From Rhodococcus rhodnii NBRC 100604 (GTDB lineage Bacteria; Actinomycetota; Actinomycetes; Mycobacteriales; Mycobacteriaceae): a stretch of 64,000 nt of DNA. A program made the position numbers and the translations under genes. Shown here in pieces: positions 41,123-49,755 of this stretch. The notes below the pieces were generated by a model that had not been told where the DNA came from, made no database searches, and saw nothing but the letters and a program-made list of their open reading frames with translations. The stretch is taken from positions 1 through 64,000 of the forward strand of contig NZ_BCXD01000006.1 in the NCBI RefSeq assembly GCF_001894925.1, written 5' to 3'. The stretch's first letter is position 1, and the number at the start of each line of letters is the position of its first letter.

Positions 41123-41617
41123 CTACCGATCGTTTCCGAGCACGGCGGCGACGAACCGGCGTACGCGCTCGGTGAGCCCCTCGATGCGCTGGGCGCGCAC
41201 GGCGTCGGCGTCGGTTCCCGCGTAGCGCTTCGGCGGCCGCCGGTGCGCGTTGGCGGAGCACTCGAAGCCCTCGCACACCAGCGTGCCGAGGGTGTCGCCC
41301 CTACGGCCCGCGTCGCCGGCCCGGCGCGCGCTGTAGAAGCGCACGTCGACGGGAAGATCCACGGTCTCGCACCACGTGCACTGCGCGCGGGCGCGGGGCC
41401 TCGTGCCGGACTGTTTCAGCATGATGCCGACGGCGCGTCCGTCGAGTTCGGCGACGACGTAGCCGACGCCGGCGAGCGTGCGGTCGCGCCACGCGAGGAA
41501 ATCGAGGTCGTCCCAGGTGAGGTCCGGGAAGCCGTCGGGAAGGGAGAGTGCCTTGCGTTCGCGCAGCGAGGCGTTGACGAAGGAGGAGCGGAGTTCTTTC
41601 TCGGTGAGTGCATGCAT
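41123..41617 (-). CDS. FBP-domain protein (EF-G-binding C-terminal-type treble-clef zinc finger)
   Basis: 164 residues. The start MHALTEKELRSSFVNASLRERKAL and the Cys pattern CTWC ... LVCEGFECSANAHRRPP define the FBP domain, the zinc-binding part of fusidic-acid-resistance/EF-G-binding proteins. Stand-alone versions are common in actinobacteria. It may bind EF-G on the ribosome; that role is inferred from the family. Confidence 0.82.
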   Translation of the reverse strand: MHALTEKELRSSFVNASLRERKALSLPDGFPDLTWDDLDFLAWRDRTLAGVGYVVAELDGRAVGIMLKQSGTRPRARAQCTWCETVDLPVDVRFYSARRAGDAGRRGDTLGTLVCEGFECSANAHRRPPKRYAGTDADAVRAQRIEGLTERVRRFVAAVLGNDR

Positions 41618-41858
41618 GACGAAGCCCTGTCGGTGTCGGGGTCGGTCGGTGCCGGGGCGCGGATTCGGGCGCGCGCGAAGAGAACGCGTTCGGCGGTGAG
41701 CCGAGAACGTGAGCGAGGACCGGGACTAGCCGAGGCCGGCGCGGTGAGCGCCGGCGACCCCCTGACGCCCGACGGGCAGAGCACTCCCGCGCGAGCGGCG
41801 CAGGAGTCGGGTGGTCACGAAGCCCGACGATACACCTCGGTGACGAGGGCCCGAGAGT

Positions 41859-41864
41859 TACGCT
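41859..41864 (+). promoter_or_regulatory. leaderless-type -10 box
   Basis: TACGCT ends 6 nt before the GTG at 41871. Confidence 0.45.
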
Positions 41865-41870
41865 CGAGGC

Positions 41871-42665
41871 GTGGCACAGGAGCCTTCCACGGGCATGCGG
41901 CCCTGGATGATCGTGGTCACGACGGCAGCCGTCGTGATCGTGATCGGTGTAGCCGCGGTGCTGGTGTTCCGCGCGTTCTCGGGTGGCGACGGCGAGCCGA
42001 CCGCCGCGCAGGAGTCCACCTCGCCCGCGCCCGCCGCGGCTCCGGCGCCCTCGCAGGCCGCACCGCGAGAACTACCGACCAACGGAATCCTGAAGGTCGG
42101 ATCGGACATCACGCCGGGCGAGTACGCGACGACGCCGACCGGATCGGCTCCAGGCTATTGGGAGCGGTTGTCGTGTCTCAGTGGTGATTTCGAATGCGTC
42201 ATCACGAACGATCTCGTCGAGGGGCAGGGCTATCTCACCGTCGCCCCCACCGATCTCGCGGTCCGCGTGAGCGATCTGCGACTGGAGAAAACCTCCGACG
42301 CCGTCGTCACCGCGTCCGGCCGCGCGCCGGCGCCGGCGCCAGACGTGCCCGGATCATCGCCCGACACACAGGGATTCGCGACATCGCCGCGCTGCAACTC
42401 CGACGATCCCGCCGTCGTGACAGCCGAGACGACGCAGTCGCGCGTCGTCATCTGCGAGACGGGAGCCGGGCGCCTCTACTACAAGGGCGCCCGCATCTCG
42501 GACGGTGCCGCGATCGAGATCGACGACCCGACCCCGTCCGGCAGTGGCTACGAGGCGAGCGGCGAGGCCGGCACCGTCTACCGGATCGGCCCCGACGCCC
42601 TCGTCATCACGCAGGGCGGGCAGCAGATCGCACAGGAGCCGACACTCTCGTATCGCACGAGGTGA
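41871..42665 (+). CDS. membrane-anchored hypothetical protein, 264 residues
   Basis: A short cytosolic head is followed by one membrane helix (MIVVTTAAVVIVIGVAAVLVF, residues 12-32) and an Ala/Pro linker. The extracytoplasmic domain has LKVGSDITPGEYATTPTG and two Cys pairs. The ITPGEYxT motif occurs in actinobacterial surface proteins of unknown role. It forms a group with the next two genes, all with the same promoter layout. Confidence 0.7.
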   Translation: MAQEPSTGMRPWMIVVTTAAVVIVIGVAAVLVFRAFSGGDGEPTAAQESTSPAPAAAPAPSQAAPRELPTNGILKVGSDITPGEYATTPTGSAPGYWERLSCLSGDFECVITNDLVEGQGYLTVAPTDLAVRVSDLRLEKTSDAVVTASGRAPAPAPDVPGSSPDTQGFATSPRCNSDDPAVVTAETTQSRVVICETGAGRLYYKGARISDGAAIEIDDPTPSGSGYEASGEAGTVYRIGPDALVITQGGQQIAQEPTLSYRTR

Positions 42666-42723
42666 CACACGTGAGGTGACGAGCGAGACACGGGAATTCG
42701 CCACGGAGCTGCGGCGTGCTCGT

Positions 42724-42729
42724 TACCCT
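42724..42729 (+). promoter_or_regulatory. leaderless-type -10 box of the lysozyme gene
   Basis: TACCCT ends 7 nt before the ATG at 42737. Confidence 0.4.
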
Positions 42730-42736
42730 CACGGCC

Positions 42737-43468
42737 ATGCGCCGCAGCGGAATCGCCTCGTCCGTCACCCGTTTCGCCCCGATCCTCCTCGCGGGGACGG
42801 TCCTGCTCGGCTCGGGGGTGGCGGCGGCAGAGCCCGCACGTGGGCCCGACGTCGCATCGTGGCAGCACCCGAACGGGGCGTCGATCGACTGGTTCTCGGT
42901 GCGCGGCGCCGGCCAGGACTTCGCGATGGTCAAGGCCACCGAGGGACTGAACTACGTGAACCCGTTCTTCGTGCCCGACTGCATCGCGATGCGTGTCGCG
43001 CACCTCGCGCGCGGTGCCTATCACTACGCCGACCCGTCGCAGTCGCCCGAGGCGCAGGCCGCGTTCTACGCGACCGTCGTGCTCGGGATCAACGGACCGG
43101 GCGATCTTCCGCCGGTACTCGATCTCGAGCACAGCGGCGGGCTGGCGCCCGCCCAGCTCATCGACTGGACCCATCGCTACCTGAACGCCGTTCAGGCGCT
43201 GACAGGGCGGCAGCCGATCATCTACACGTACCCGCACTTCTGGCGGACGGCGATGGCCGACACCCACGAGTTCTCGCACTACCCGCTGTGGATCGCGGAC
43301 TACAACGGCGGCGCCGCGCCGGGGCCGCTGCCCGGCGGGTGGGACACGTGGACGTTCTGGCAGTACACGGATTCGGGTCGGCTCCCCGGCATCCCCGCCG
43401 CCGTCGATCTCAACGTCTACAGCGGCGCGCAGGGCGACTTCACCCGCTACTCGAACGGCCCCGTCTGA
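42737..43468 (+). CDS. GH25 lysozyme (N-acetylmuramidase)
   Basis: 243 residues with a signal peptide (FAPILLAGTVLLGSGVAAAEP). The GH25 fold is marked by GPDVASWQHPNGASIDW, FAMVKATEGLNYVN, PPVLDLEHSG (catalytic Asp-x-Glu), HYPLWIADYNGG and FWQYTDSGRLPG ... VDLNVYSG. It cleaves the MurNAc-GlcNAc bond in peptidoglycan and is exported. The N-glycolyl modification of rhodococcal muramic acid may be accepted. Confidence 0.9.
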   Translation: MRRSGIASSVTRFAPILLAGTVLLGSGVAAAEPARGPDVASWQHPNGASIDWFSVRGAGQDFAMVKATEGLNYVNPFFVPDCIAMRVAHLARGAYHYADPSQSPEAQAAFYATVVLGINGPGDLPPVLDLEHSGGLAPAQLIDWTHRYLNAVQALTGRQPIIYTYPHFWRTAMADTHEFSHYPLWIADYNGGAAPGPLPGGWDTWTFWQYTDSGRLPGIPAAVDLNVYSGAQGDFTRYSNGPV

Positions 43469-43499
43469 GCCGTCGCCGCAGGCCGCACGGGCGTTTCGA

Positions 43500-43505
43500 T
43501 ACCCT
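43500..43505 (+). promoter_or_regulatory. leaderless-type -10 box of the 84-residue gene
   Basis: TACCCT ends 6 nt before the GTG at 43512. It supports this short frame as a real gene. Confidence 0.45.
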
Positions 43506-43511
43506 CGACGT

Positions 43512-43766
43512 GTGCCTGAGAACCGTCCCGGACCGCGGAAGTCGCTTCCGTGGCTGCTCCCGATCGTCGTCGTGGTGGCCGTCGCGCTCGTCGCCGTCGT
43601 CGCCGTCCTGCTGATCCGCGCCTTCGTGCCCGAACCCGACGCCGAGTCGGCCGCTGCGCCGGCCACCGGGATCGGGATGGTCGACGCCACCCCGATCCCG
43701 CTGCCGCATCACGCGCCGATCGTCGCTCCCGGCTTCCACGAGACGACGACCGCCGGCCTCGGCTGA
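43512..43766 (+). CDS. small single-pass membrane protein, 84 residues
   Basis: GTG start. A basic head (PENRPGPRKS) precedes a strong membrane helix (LLPIVVVVAVALVAVVAVLL) and a short Pro/Ala/Thr-rich outer tail. It resembles the head and helix of the 264-residue protein two genes upstream, as if a truncated relative. It overlaps the convergent phoX gene by 58 bp, which weakens the case. Confidence 0.5.
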   Translation: MPENRPGPRKSLPWLLPIVVVVAVALVAVVAVLLIRAFVPEPDAESAAAPATGIGMVDATPIPLPHHAPIVAPGFHETTTAGLG

Positions 43767-45775
43767 GAGTCGCCACCGTCGGGCCAGTGCGAGCCCGGTG
43801 CGTCGGCGCTCGCGTCGTCGAGCTCGCCCGGATGCTGCACGCACACGATCACGCGGTCCTCGGTGACGATCGGACCGCACGTCTCGGCGCCCTTGGGGAC
43901 GGTGAGGAACTGCTTCGTCTCGCCGCGGTTCGGTCCGTCGAGCACGACGCTGAACAGCCCGTCGTTCGAGTCGAGGGCGTTGCCGTCGGTCGAGATCCAC
44001 AGGTTGCCGTGCGGATCGAACGCGAGATTGTCGGGGCACGAGATCGGGCTGACGGCGTCCTTGTCGAATCCGCCGAAGTAGGTGTCGGCCGTCGCCGGAT
44101 CACCGCACACCAGCAGCAGGTTCCACGTGAACGACGTCCCGGCGTGGTCGTCGACGAGTTCGAGGACCTGGCCGTTCTTGTTGTTCTTGCGCGGGTTGGC
44201 CTCGTCCGGAGCGGCCTTGCCGTCCGCGCCGCGGTTGGTGTTGTTGGTGAGGGCGACGTAGAGCTTGCCGGTCCGCGGGTTCGGCTCGAAGTCCTCGGGA
44301 CGGTCCATCTTGGTCGCGCCCACGGCGTCGCCCGCGAACCGCGTGAACACCGCGACCTCCTCGGCGCTCATGCCGTCGACGAGCGATTCGCCGCGGCCGT
44401 CCTCGCCGGTGCGCAGGATCGGGAGCCACTCGCCCGTGCCGTCGAAGGCGCCGTCGGACGGCACGGTGCCCGAGCCGTCGATCTCGCTCTCCGAGTTACC
44501 GCTGAGCTTCGCGACGTAGAGCGTGCCCGCGTCGAGCAGCGTGAGGTTGTGCCGCATCGCCGACGCGCCCGCGCCAGTGTCCATCTTCCGGCTCGAGACG
44601 AACTTGTACATGTAGTCGAAGCGCTCGTCGTCACCGCTGTACGCGACGACGGTGCCGTCGTCGGTGACGTGGATCGTGGCGGCCTCGTGCTTGAACCGGC
44701 CGAGCGCCGTGTGCTTGATCGGCGTCGACGACGGATCCCACGGGTCGACCTCGACGACCCAGCCGAACCGGTGCGGCTCGTTGGGTTCCTGCGCGATGTC
44801 GAAGCGCGGGTCGAAGCGCTCCCACTTGCGCTCGGAGGCCGCGCCCTCGATGCCGTAGCGCGAGAGCCGCTTCGCGGCCCGCTCGTCGGTGACGGATTCG
44901 GCGTTCGCGAAGTACTGGTTGAAGTTCTCCTCGCCCGACAGGACGGTGCCCCACGGCGTGACGCCGCCCGAGCAGTTGTTGAGCGTGCCCAGCACTCGGG
45001 TCCCGGTGGGGTCCGCACCGGTGCGCAGCAGGTCGCTGCCCGCGGCGGGTCCGGTGACGACGAATTCGGTGTCGGCGGTGATGCGGCGGTTGTTCGGGCC
45101 GAACTCGGGGACGAGCCGTCCGCCGTCGCCACGCACCTGGACGACGGACAGGCCGTGCGAGGCGATGCCGACCGCGAACTGCTCGGGGGTCGGGTTCTCG
45201 GCGTCGTATCCGGTGAACATGAACGGTTCGGTCGAATACTCGTGGTTCACGACCAGCAGGTACGTGTTCGGGGTTCCCTCGACCGGGAGCAGGCCGGCGA
45301 AGTCGTTGTTGAAGCCGAACTGCTTGGCCTGCGCGGCGCCGGTCTGATTCGCGAAGTCGAAGGCGGGAGCGTCGGGCAGGACGGCGTCGCCCCAGCGGAT
45401 CACGACGGCCTGCTCGTACCCCGCCGGGACGACGACGGCGTCCTCGGTGTTCGGGGCGACCGCCTCGAAGTCGGTCCCCCGCGGTGCGCCACCGTCGCCC
45501 GTCGTGGTGTTCGCGTCGGCCGTTCCGGCGGCGCCCGAGTCGTCGGAGCACGCCACGAGCGCGGAGCCCGCGCCCACCGCGAGGACGGCCATCGCGCTGC
45601 CGCGCAGTAGGGCGCGGCGGTCGATCGCGGCACGCGCGACGTCGCGGAAGTACTCGCCGCCCGAGGTGTTGGGCACGTGCTGCGAGCACGCGTCACCACA
45701 CTTGTAGCGGCACGTGACGGCCTGGCGAGAGGAGGTGCCGTCGTGTGAAACGGACAGTGGTAGGCGAAGTTTCAA
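43709..45775 (-). CDS. phoX: PhoX-family alkaline phosphatase
   Basis: 688 residues. A conserved N-terminal block (SHDGTSSRQAVTCRYKCGDAC, NTSGGEYF) precedes a Tat-type signal (RRALLRGSAMAVLAVGAGSALVACS). The DUF839 propeller domain contains YLLVVNHEYSTE, GVTPWGTVLSGEENFNQYF, PEDFEPNPRTGKLYVALTNN and CPDNLAFDPHGNLWISTDGN, the Ca/Fe ligands of PhoX. It releases phosphate from organic monoesters outside the cell. The conserved block requires a start at TTG 45775; GGGAG lies 7-8 nt upstream inside a hairpin. Confidence 0.85.
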   Translation of the reverse strand: MKLRLPLSVSHDGTSSRQAVTCRYKCGDACSQHVPNTSGGEYFRDVARAAIDRRALLRGSAMAVLAVGAGSALVACSDDSGAAGTADANTTTGDGGAPRGTDFEAVAPNTEDAVVVPAGYEQAVVIRWGDAVLPDAPAFDFANQTGAAQAKQFGFNNDFAGLLPVEGTPNTYLLVVNHEYSTEPFMFTGYDAENPTPEQFAVGIASHGLSVVQVRGDGGRLVPEFGPNNRRITADTEFVVTGPAAGSDLLRTGADPTGTRVLGTLNNCSGGVTPWGTVLSGEENFNQYFANAESVTDERAAKRLSRYGIEGAASERKWERFDPRFDIAQEPNEPHRFGWVVEVDPWDPSSTPIKHTALGRFKHEAATIHVTDDGTVVAYSGDDERFDYMYKFVSSRKMDTGAGASAMRHNLTLLDAGTLYVAKLSGNSESEIDGSGTVPSDGAFDGTGEWLPILRTGEDGRGESLVDGMSAEEVAVFTRFAGDAVGATKMDRPEDFEPNPRTGKLYVALTNNTNRGADGKAAPDEANPRKNNKNGQVLELVDDHAGTSFTWNLLLVCGDPATADTYFGGFDKDAVSPISCPDNLAFDPHGNLWISTDGNALDSNDGLFSVVLDGPNRGETKQFLTVPKGAETCGPIVTEDRVIVCVQHPGELDDASADAPGSHWPDGGDSQPRPAVVVSWKPGATIGA

Positions 45776-45780
45776 CGTAA

Positions 45781-45835
45781 CGCTCCCGACGGTTTTCGCG
45801 GATCGTGGCTATCGACCCGCGAACCATAGGGAGCG
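45781..45835 (-). promoter_or_regulatory. hairpin pairing the phoX ribosome-binding site (candidate RNA switch or terminator)
   Basis: CGCTCCC (45781-45787) pairs with GGGAGCG (45829-45835), and inside them TTCGCGG (45795-45801) pairs with CCGCGAA (45817-45823). In the phoX mRNA the GGGAG ribosome-binding site lies in the outer stem. The element also lies 70 bp after the stop of the transketolase-like gene, so termination is an alternative role. Confidence 0.5.
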
Positions 45836-45904
45836 AAAGCGCCGCCGGAGTGACCGCTGGGTGAACGAGGGGGAAGCGGTCGGTGACCGACGCGCGGCGG
45901 CCGG

Positions 45905-48244
45905 TCACCTCATGTCGAGGGCAGCCTCCACGATCGCGTCGGCGTCGATGCGGTGGTATCGATAGACGGCGTCGAGCGAGCCCGACTGACCGAACGAGGT
46001 GACACCGAGGGCAGTGTGCCGAACACGCCGCACGTTCGCGAGGAACGCGAGGGTGTGAGGGTGACCGTCGAGCACCGTCACCATCGGCGCCGCACGGTCG
46101 GCCGGCAAAACCCGGTCGAGAATCCACGACGGCCCTTCGGAGCGTCCGGCGCGCGCCTGCACTGCGTCGAACAGCAGGCCGGGGCTCGTCACGCACACGA
46201 CGTCGGCGCCGATCCCCTGTTCCGCCAGACGATCTGCCGCAGCGAGAGTCTCGGGCATCATCGCGCCCATGCCGACCAGCGTCACGTCTGGCGTACCTTC
46301 CGTGGAGCGGAGGAGGTATCCACCCGAGACGGCGTGCTTGCGGCGCCGTTCGCGTGCCGCGGGGTCGGCCGGGACGTCGGCGAGAGTCTGATCCACCGGA
46401 CGAGTGGAGAGGCGAAGATAGAACGACGAGCCACCGGCCCTACCCATCCGGGCGAGGCAGGACAGCAGGGTCCATTCGACGTCGATGGCGAACGCAGGCT
46501 CGTAGGTGATGCACCCCGGCTGCTCCATTCCGAGCGACGGCGTCGTGATCGACTGGTGTGCACCGCCTTCGGGAGCGAGAGTGACCCCGGACGGCGTCCC
46601 CACGAGGATCGACTGGCCGCCCGCGTAGATTCCGAACGACCAGGGCTCGAGCGCGCGTTCCACGAACGGGTCGTACATGACCCCGATCGGGAAGAGCGGT
46701 TCTCCCCACCTGCTCCAGGTCGCACCGAGTTCGCCCATCAGCCCGACGAGGTTGGTCTCGGCGATGCCGAGTTCCATGTGCTGGCCTGTCGGCTTCTCGC
46801 GCCAGTGCATCATCGTCTCTTTGTCGTCGTCGAACCAGTTCTTGCGTTCGGCGGGCGACCAGACCCCGACCTTGTTCAACCATCCGGCGAGATTGGTGGT
46901 GGAACTGACGTCGGGGCTGACGGTGACGACGCGACGCGCGGCCTCGGGAGCCTCTCGCGTCAGATCGAGCAGGGCCCGTCCCAGTGCCGCCTGTGTCGTG
47001 GAGGTCCCGGAGGGGGTGCGTCCGATGTCCGCCGGAACAGCAGGGGGCTCCGTCGGGTCGCGACGTTCGCGGGCCAGTCGCTCGGCGACGGAGCGGCACA
47101 GCCGTCCTTCGGGAGAGTCGTCGCCGAACCGCGTCCAGGGTCGGCCGGCGTCCATCCCCGACGCCTGCGCCAACTCGGCGAACTGCGCGTCGGTGAGGAG
47201 CGACGAATGATTCTGCGGGTGGCCCTGAGTGGGAAGGCCGTAGCCCTTCACGGTGTAGGCGAGGACGACGGTCGGGCGCGTGTCGTCGATCGATGCGTAG
47301 GCACGTCGCAGCGCCCCGAGGTCGTGACCGCCGAGATTGCGGATGGCGTCCACGAGCGTGGCATCGTCGAGTGTCGCGACCAGTGCCGCGACGGCATCGG
47401 ACTCCGGGCCGCCGGGCAGTCGAGTGCGGAGTTCCTCGGCGGGGCACCGGAGAAGCCGCTGATACTCGGGATTGGGCATGTCCTCGATCCGGCGACGCAA
47501 CGCGTCTCCGCCGGGGCGAGTGAACAATTCGGAGAGAAGGGCGCCCCATTTGACGGTGAGCACCTGCCACCCGGCGGCGGCGAACATCGACTCGATACGG
47601 TGCGCGGCGATGTTCGGCACGACGCGGTCGAGGGACTGCCGATTGAGGTCGACGATCCAGACGATCTCGCCCAGGTCGGCCACGGACGGATCGAGTACCG
47701 CCTCCCAGACGGCGCCCTCGTCCAGTTCGGCGTCGCCGACCAGTGAGTACTGCCGGCCCTTGCCCGCTCCGCCGATGACCGTGTCGACGTACCGCCGCGC
47801 GAAGGCTCCCCAGATCGGCGCTGTCGCACCGATCCCCACGGACCCGGTGGAGTAGTCCACCGGATCGGGATCCTTGATCCTGCTCGGGTAGCTCTGGAGC
47901 CCGCCGAACTCGCGGAGCGTCGGCAGGTACTTCTCGTCGAGTTCTCCGATGAGGTAGTTGATGGCGTGCAGAACCGGCGATGCATGTGGTTTGACGGAGA
48001 CCCGGTCGCCCGGCTGGAGCTGTTCGAACCACAGCGACGTCATGATCGTGGCCATGGAGGCGCACGACGCCTGATGGCCACCGACTTTGAGTCCGGTCGG
48101 ATTCGGACGAACCCGATTGGCGTGGTGGACTATTGCAGTCGAGAGCCAGCGCACCCGCGCCTCGATCGCGGCGAGGCGGTCGTCGGAGCGCGTCGGAGTG
48201 CTCGCAGGTGCCGGCTCGGTGGAATGGGTCGTCGCCTCGGTCAT
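45905..48244 (-). CDS. AceE/transketolase-like thiamine diphosphate enzyme
   Basis: 779 residues. The thiamine-diphosphate motif is GDAELDEGAVWEAVLDPSVAD ending IVWIVDLNRQSLD (GD ... N). The pyrimidine-domain Glu lies in GQHMELGIAETNLVGLMGELG, and a transketolase C-terminal domain follows. The layout is that of homodimeric pyruvate dehydrogenase E1 (AceE, about 900 residues), but it is shorter and no E2 or E3 gene is nearby. It could decarboxylate or ligate a 2-oxo acid released by the adjacent pathway. It is cotranscribed with the GntR regulator (10-nt gap). Confidence 0.8.
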   Translation of the reverse strand: MTEATTHSTEPAPASTPTRSDDRLAAIEARVRWLSTAIVHHANRVRPNPTGLKVGGHQASCASMATIMTSLWFEQLQPGDRVSVKPHASPVLHAINYLIGELDEKYLPTLREFGGLQSYPSRIKDPDPVDYSTGSVGIGATAPIWGAFARRYVDTVIGGAGKGRQYSLVGDAELDEGAVWEAVLDPSVADLGEIVWIVDLNRQSLDRVVPNIAAHRIESMFAAAGWQVLTVKWGALLSELFTRPGGDALRRRIEDMPNPEYQRLLRCPAEELRTRLPGGPESDAVAALVATLDDATLVDAIRNLGGHDLGALRRAYASIDDTRPTVVLAYTVKGYGLPTQGHPQNHSSLLTDAQFAELAQASGMDAGRPWTRFGDDSPEGRLCRSVAERLARERRDPTEPPAVPADIGRTPSGTSTTQAALGRALLDLTREAPEAARRVVTVSPDVSSTTNLAGWLNKVGVWSPAERKNWFDDDKETMMHWREKPTGQHMELGIAETNLVGLMGELGATWSRWGEPLFPIGVMYDPFVERALEPWSFGIYAGGQSILVGTPSGVTLAPEGGAHQSITTPSLGMEQPGCITYEPAFAIDVEWTLLSCLARMGRAGGSSFYLRLSTRPVDQTLADVPADPAARERRRKHAVSGGYLLRSTEGTPDVTLVGMGAMMPETLAAADRLAEQGIGADVVCVTSPGLLFDAVQARAGRSEGPSWILDRVLPADRAAPMVTVLDGHPHTLAFLANVRRVRHTALGVTSFGQSGSLDAVYRYHRIDADAIVEAALDMR

Positions 48245-48254
48245 GGAGTCGTCC

Positions 48255-48971
48255 TCACATCGGGGTGGTCGGAGTCGTGTTCGGGTCGAGTGCCACGGCG
48301 CGAAGGCGCGTGGCGACGGTCTCGAGATTGCCGGTGAGGTGGGAGTGCATCTCGGCATTCATCCGCTCGGGATCGCGGCTCCGCGCGGCGTCGACGAGGG
48401 CGAGGTGCCGGCGGCGTCCCTCTTCGACGTCGTCGGGCTCCTGGCCGACGGTGTCGAAGGTGATCCGTGTGTAGCGCTCGGCGGCGTCCCACAGCACCCG
48501 GGCGACACGCAGCCCCCACACTCCCGCGGCGGGCTGGATCAGCCCCGCATGGAATTCGCGGTGGAGGTCCCAGGTGGACTCGGAACCGTGCCCGAGCGTC
48601 ATGAGTTCGACGATCTCGGCGAGTCGATCGAGCTCCGCGGGCGACCGAAGCGAGACGGACTGCGCAGAAAGCGTCGGCTCGGTGCACAGACGCATCCGAT
48701 AGATGTTCTGCAGGTCGTCGAGGTCGAGCGGGGTGACCACGGCACTCCGGGAACGCTTGAGCTCGATGAGTCCCTGGGCCTCCAGTTGGCGAAGGGCTTC
48801 GCGAACCGGAACGTGACTGACGCCCAGTTGTGCGGTGAGCGTCTGTACGACGAACGGCTCGCCGGGAGCCAGTGCCCCGTTCATGATCGAGCGCCGTATC
48901 TCGTGCAGGACGAGGTCGACCGTCGACGATGCCCGGGTCGTCACCGGCCGAACCATATTCTCGCTGCTCAT
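48255..48971 (-). CDS. GntR/FadR-family (FCD) transcriptional regulator
   Basis: 238 residues. The winged helix reads LHEIRRSIMNGALAPGEPFVVQTLTAQLGVSHVPVREALRQLEAQGLI. The FCD effector domain follows with DLHREFHAGLI and the metal/ligand His pattern (HLALVDAA, EMHSHLTG). I chose the ATG at 48971, with GAAGGGGG a few nt upstream; the frame is open to 49031. It sits between the two divergent arms of the catabolic cluster and probably represses both until a pathway acid binds. Confidence 0.88.
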   Translation of the reverse strand: MSSENMVRPVTTRASSTVDLVLHEIRRSIMNGALAPGEPFVVQTLTAQLGVSHVPVREALRQLEAQGLIELKRSRSAVVTPLDLDDLQNIYRMRLCTEPTLSAQSVSLRSPAELDRLAEIVELMTLGHGSESTWDLHREFHAGLIQPAAGVWGLRVARVLWDAAERYTRITFDTVGQEPDDVEEGRRRHLALVDAARSRDPERMNAEMHSHLTGNLETVATRLRAVALDPNTTPTTPM

Positions 48972-49038
48972 CGTGCCCCCTTCTCGTTCGGACGTCGGGT
49001 CATTCTGCCCGTCGCTCCGAGCCCCGCGCACTGAATCG

Positions 49039-49068
49039 GCTATTAGATAGTTGACAGGTTATAAGATA
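49039..49068 (+). promoter_or_regulatory. candidate GntR operator (direct repeat)
   Basis: GCTATTAGATA (49039-49049) and GTTATAAGATA (49058-49068) are 11-bp copies differing at two positions, with starts 19 bp apart, in the AT-rich centre of the divergent intergenic region. A TTGACA (49051-49056) lies between them. Confidence 0.45.
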
Positions 49069-49145
49069 TATTTGTAGCGTACATCACATGGCATCGACAA
49101 AGCGATGCCGATCACTCGCCTACATCACCGGCTTCGGGAGTATCG

Positions 49146-49733
49146 ATGGCAACCACATCCCCCCGCCTCGCACACGTCGTCCTTCAGACCGGCCGACCCG
49201 ACGAGATGACGGACTTCTACACCACCCTTCTCGACGGTCACGTCGTGTTCGCGGGCCACAACCTCACGTTCATCACGTGCGACGAGGAGCATCACCGGAT
49301 CGCATTCGTCGCACCGCCCGAGGGCCTCGCGAACAAGGACATGGGCGCCGCCGGAATGCACCACGTCGCCTTCACTTTCGAGGAGCTCGACGATCTGCTC
49401 GCGCGGTACGAGTTCCTCGCCGAGCGCGGAATCCAGCCGGCGACCCCCGTGCAGCACGGCGTCACGACGTCGCTGTACTACCGCGATCCCGACGGCAACT
49501 TCGTCGAGCTCCAGATCGACAATTTCGCCGACCCGGACGAGGCCACCGCCTACATGAACGGTCCCGACTACGAAGAGGACGGCGTCGGTCCCGCGTTCGA
49601 CGTCGTCCGGATGATAGAGGCCCGCCGGGCAGGTGCGTCCGTCGCAGAACTCACCACCCGGTCCTGGGCGAAGTCCGGTCCCGCGCTGCCCGACCCGATG
49701 ATCGCCCTCACCGCTCCCGTCGTATCCGCTTGA
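49146..49733 (+). CDS. VOC-family dioxygenase-like protein
   Basis: 195 residues with two VOC half-modules. Likely metal ligands are His in RLAHVVLQTGRPDEM, His in GMHHVAFTFEELDDL and Glu in DPDGNFVELQIDNF, the arrangement of type I extradiol dioxygenases. It could cleave a catechol or hydroquinone ring. It is the first gene of the operon; GGGAG precedes the ATG. Confidence 0.8.
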   Translation: MATTSPRLAHVVLQTGRPDEMTDFYTTLLDGHVVFAGHNLTFITCDEEHHRIAFVAPPEGLANKDMGAAGMHHVAFTFEELDDLLARYEFLAERGIQPATPVQHGVTTSLYYRDPDGNFVELQIDNFADPDEATAYMNGPDYEEDGVGPAFDVVRMIEARRAGASVAELTTRSWAKSGPALPDPMIALTAPVVSA

Positions 49734-49755
49734 GCCGCGCCGAAAGGGTCTTCCG

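Noticed and set aside
41735-41755. GCCGGCG/CGCCGGC hairpin upstream of the FBP-domain and 264-residue genes
   Set aside because: It lies in a divergent 5' region, not after a gene, and GC-only stems of this length are frequent in this genome.
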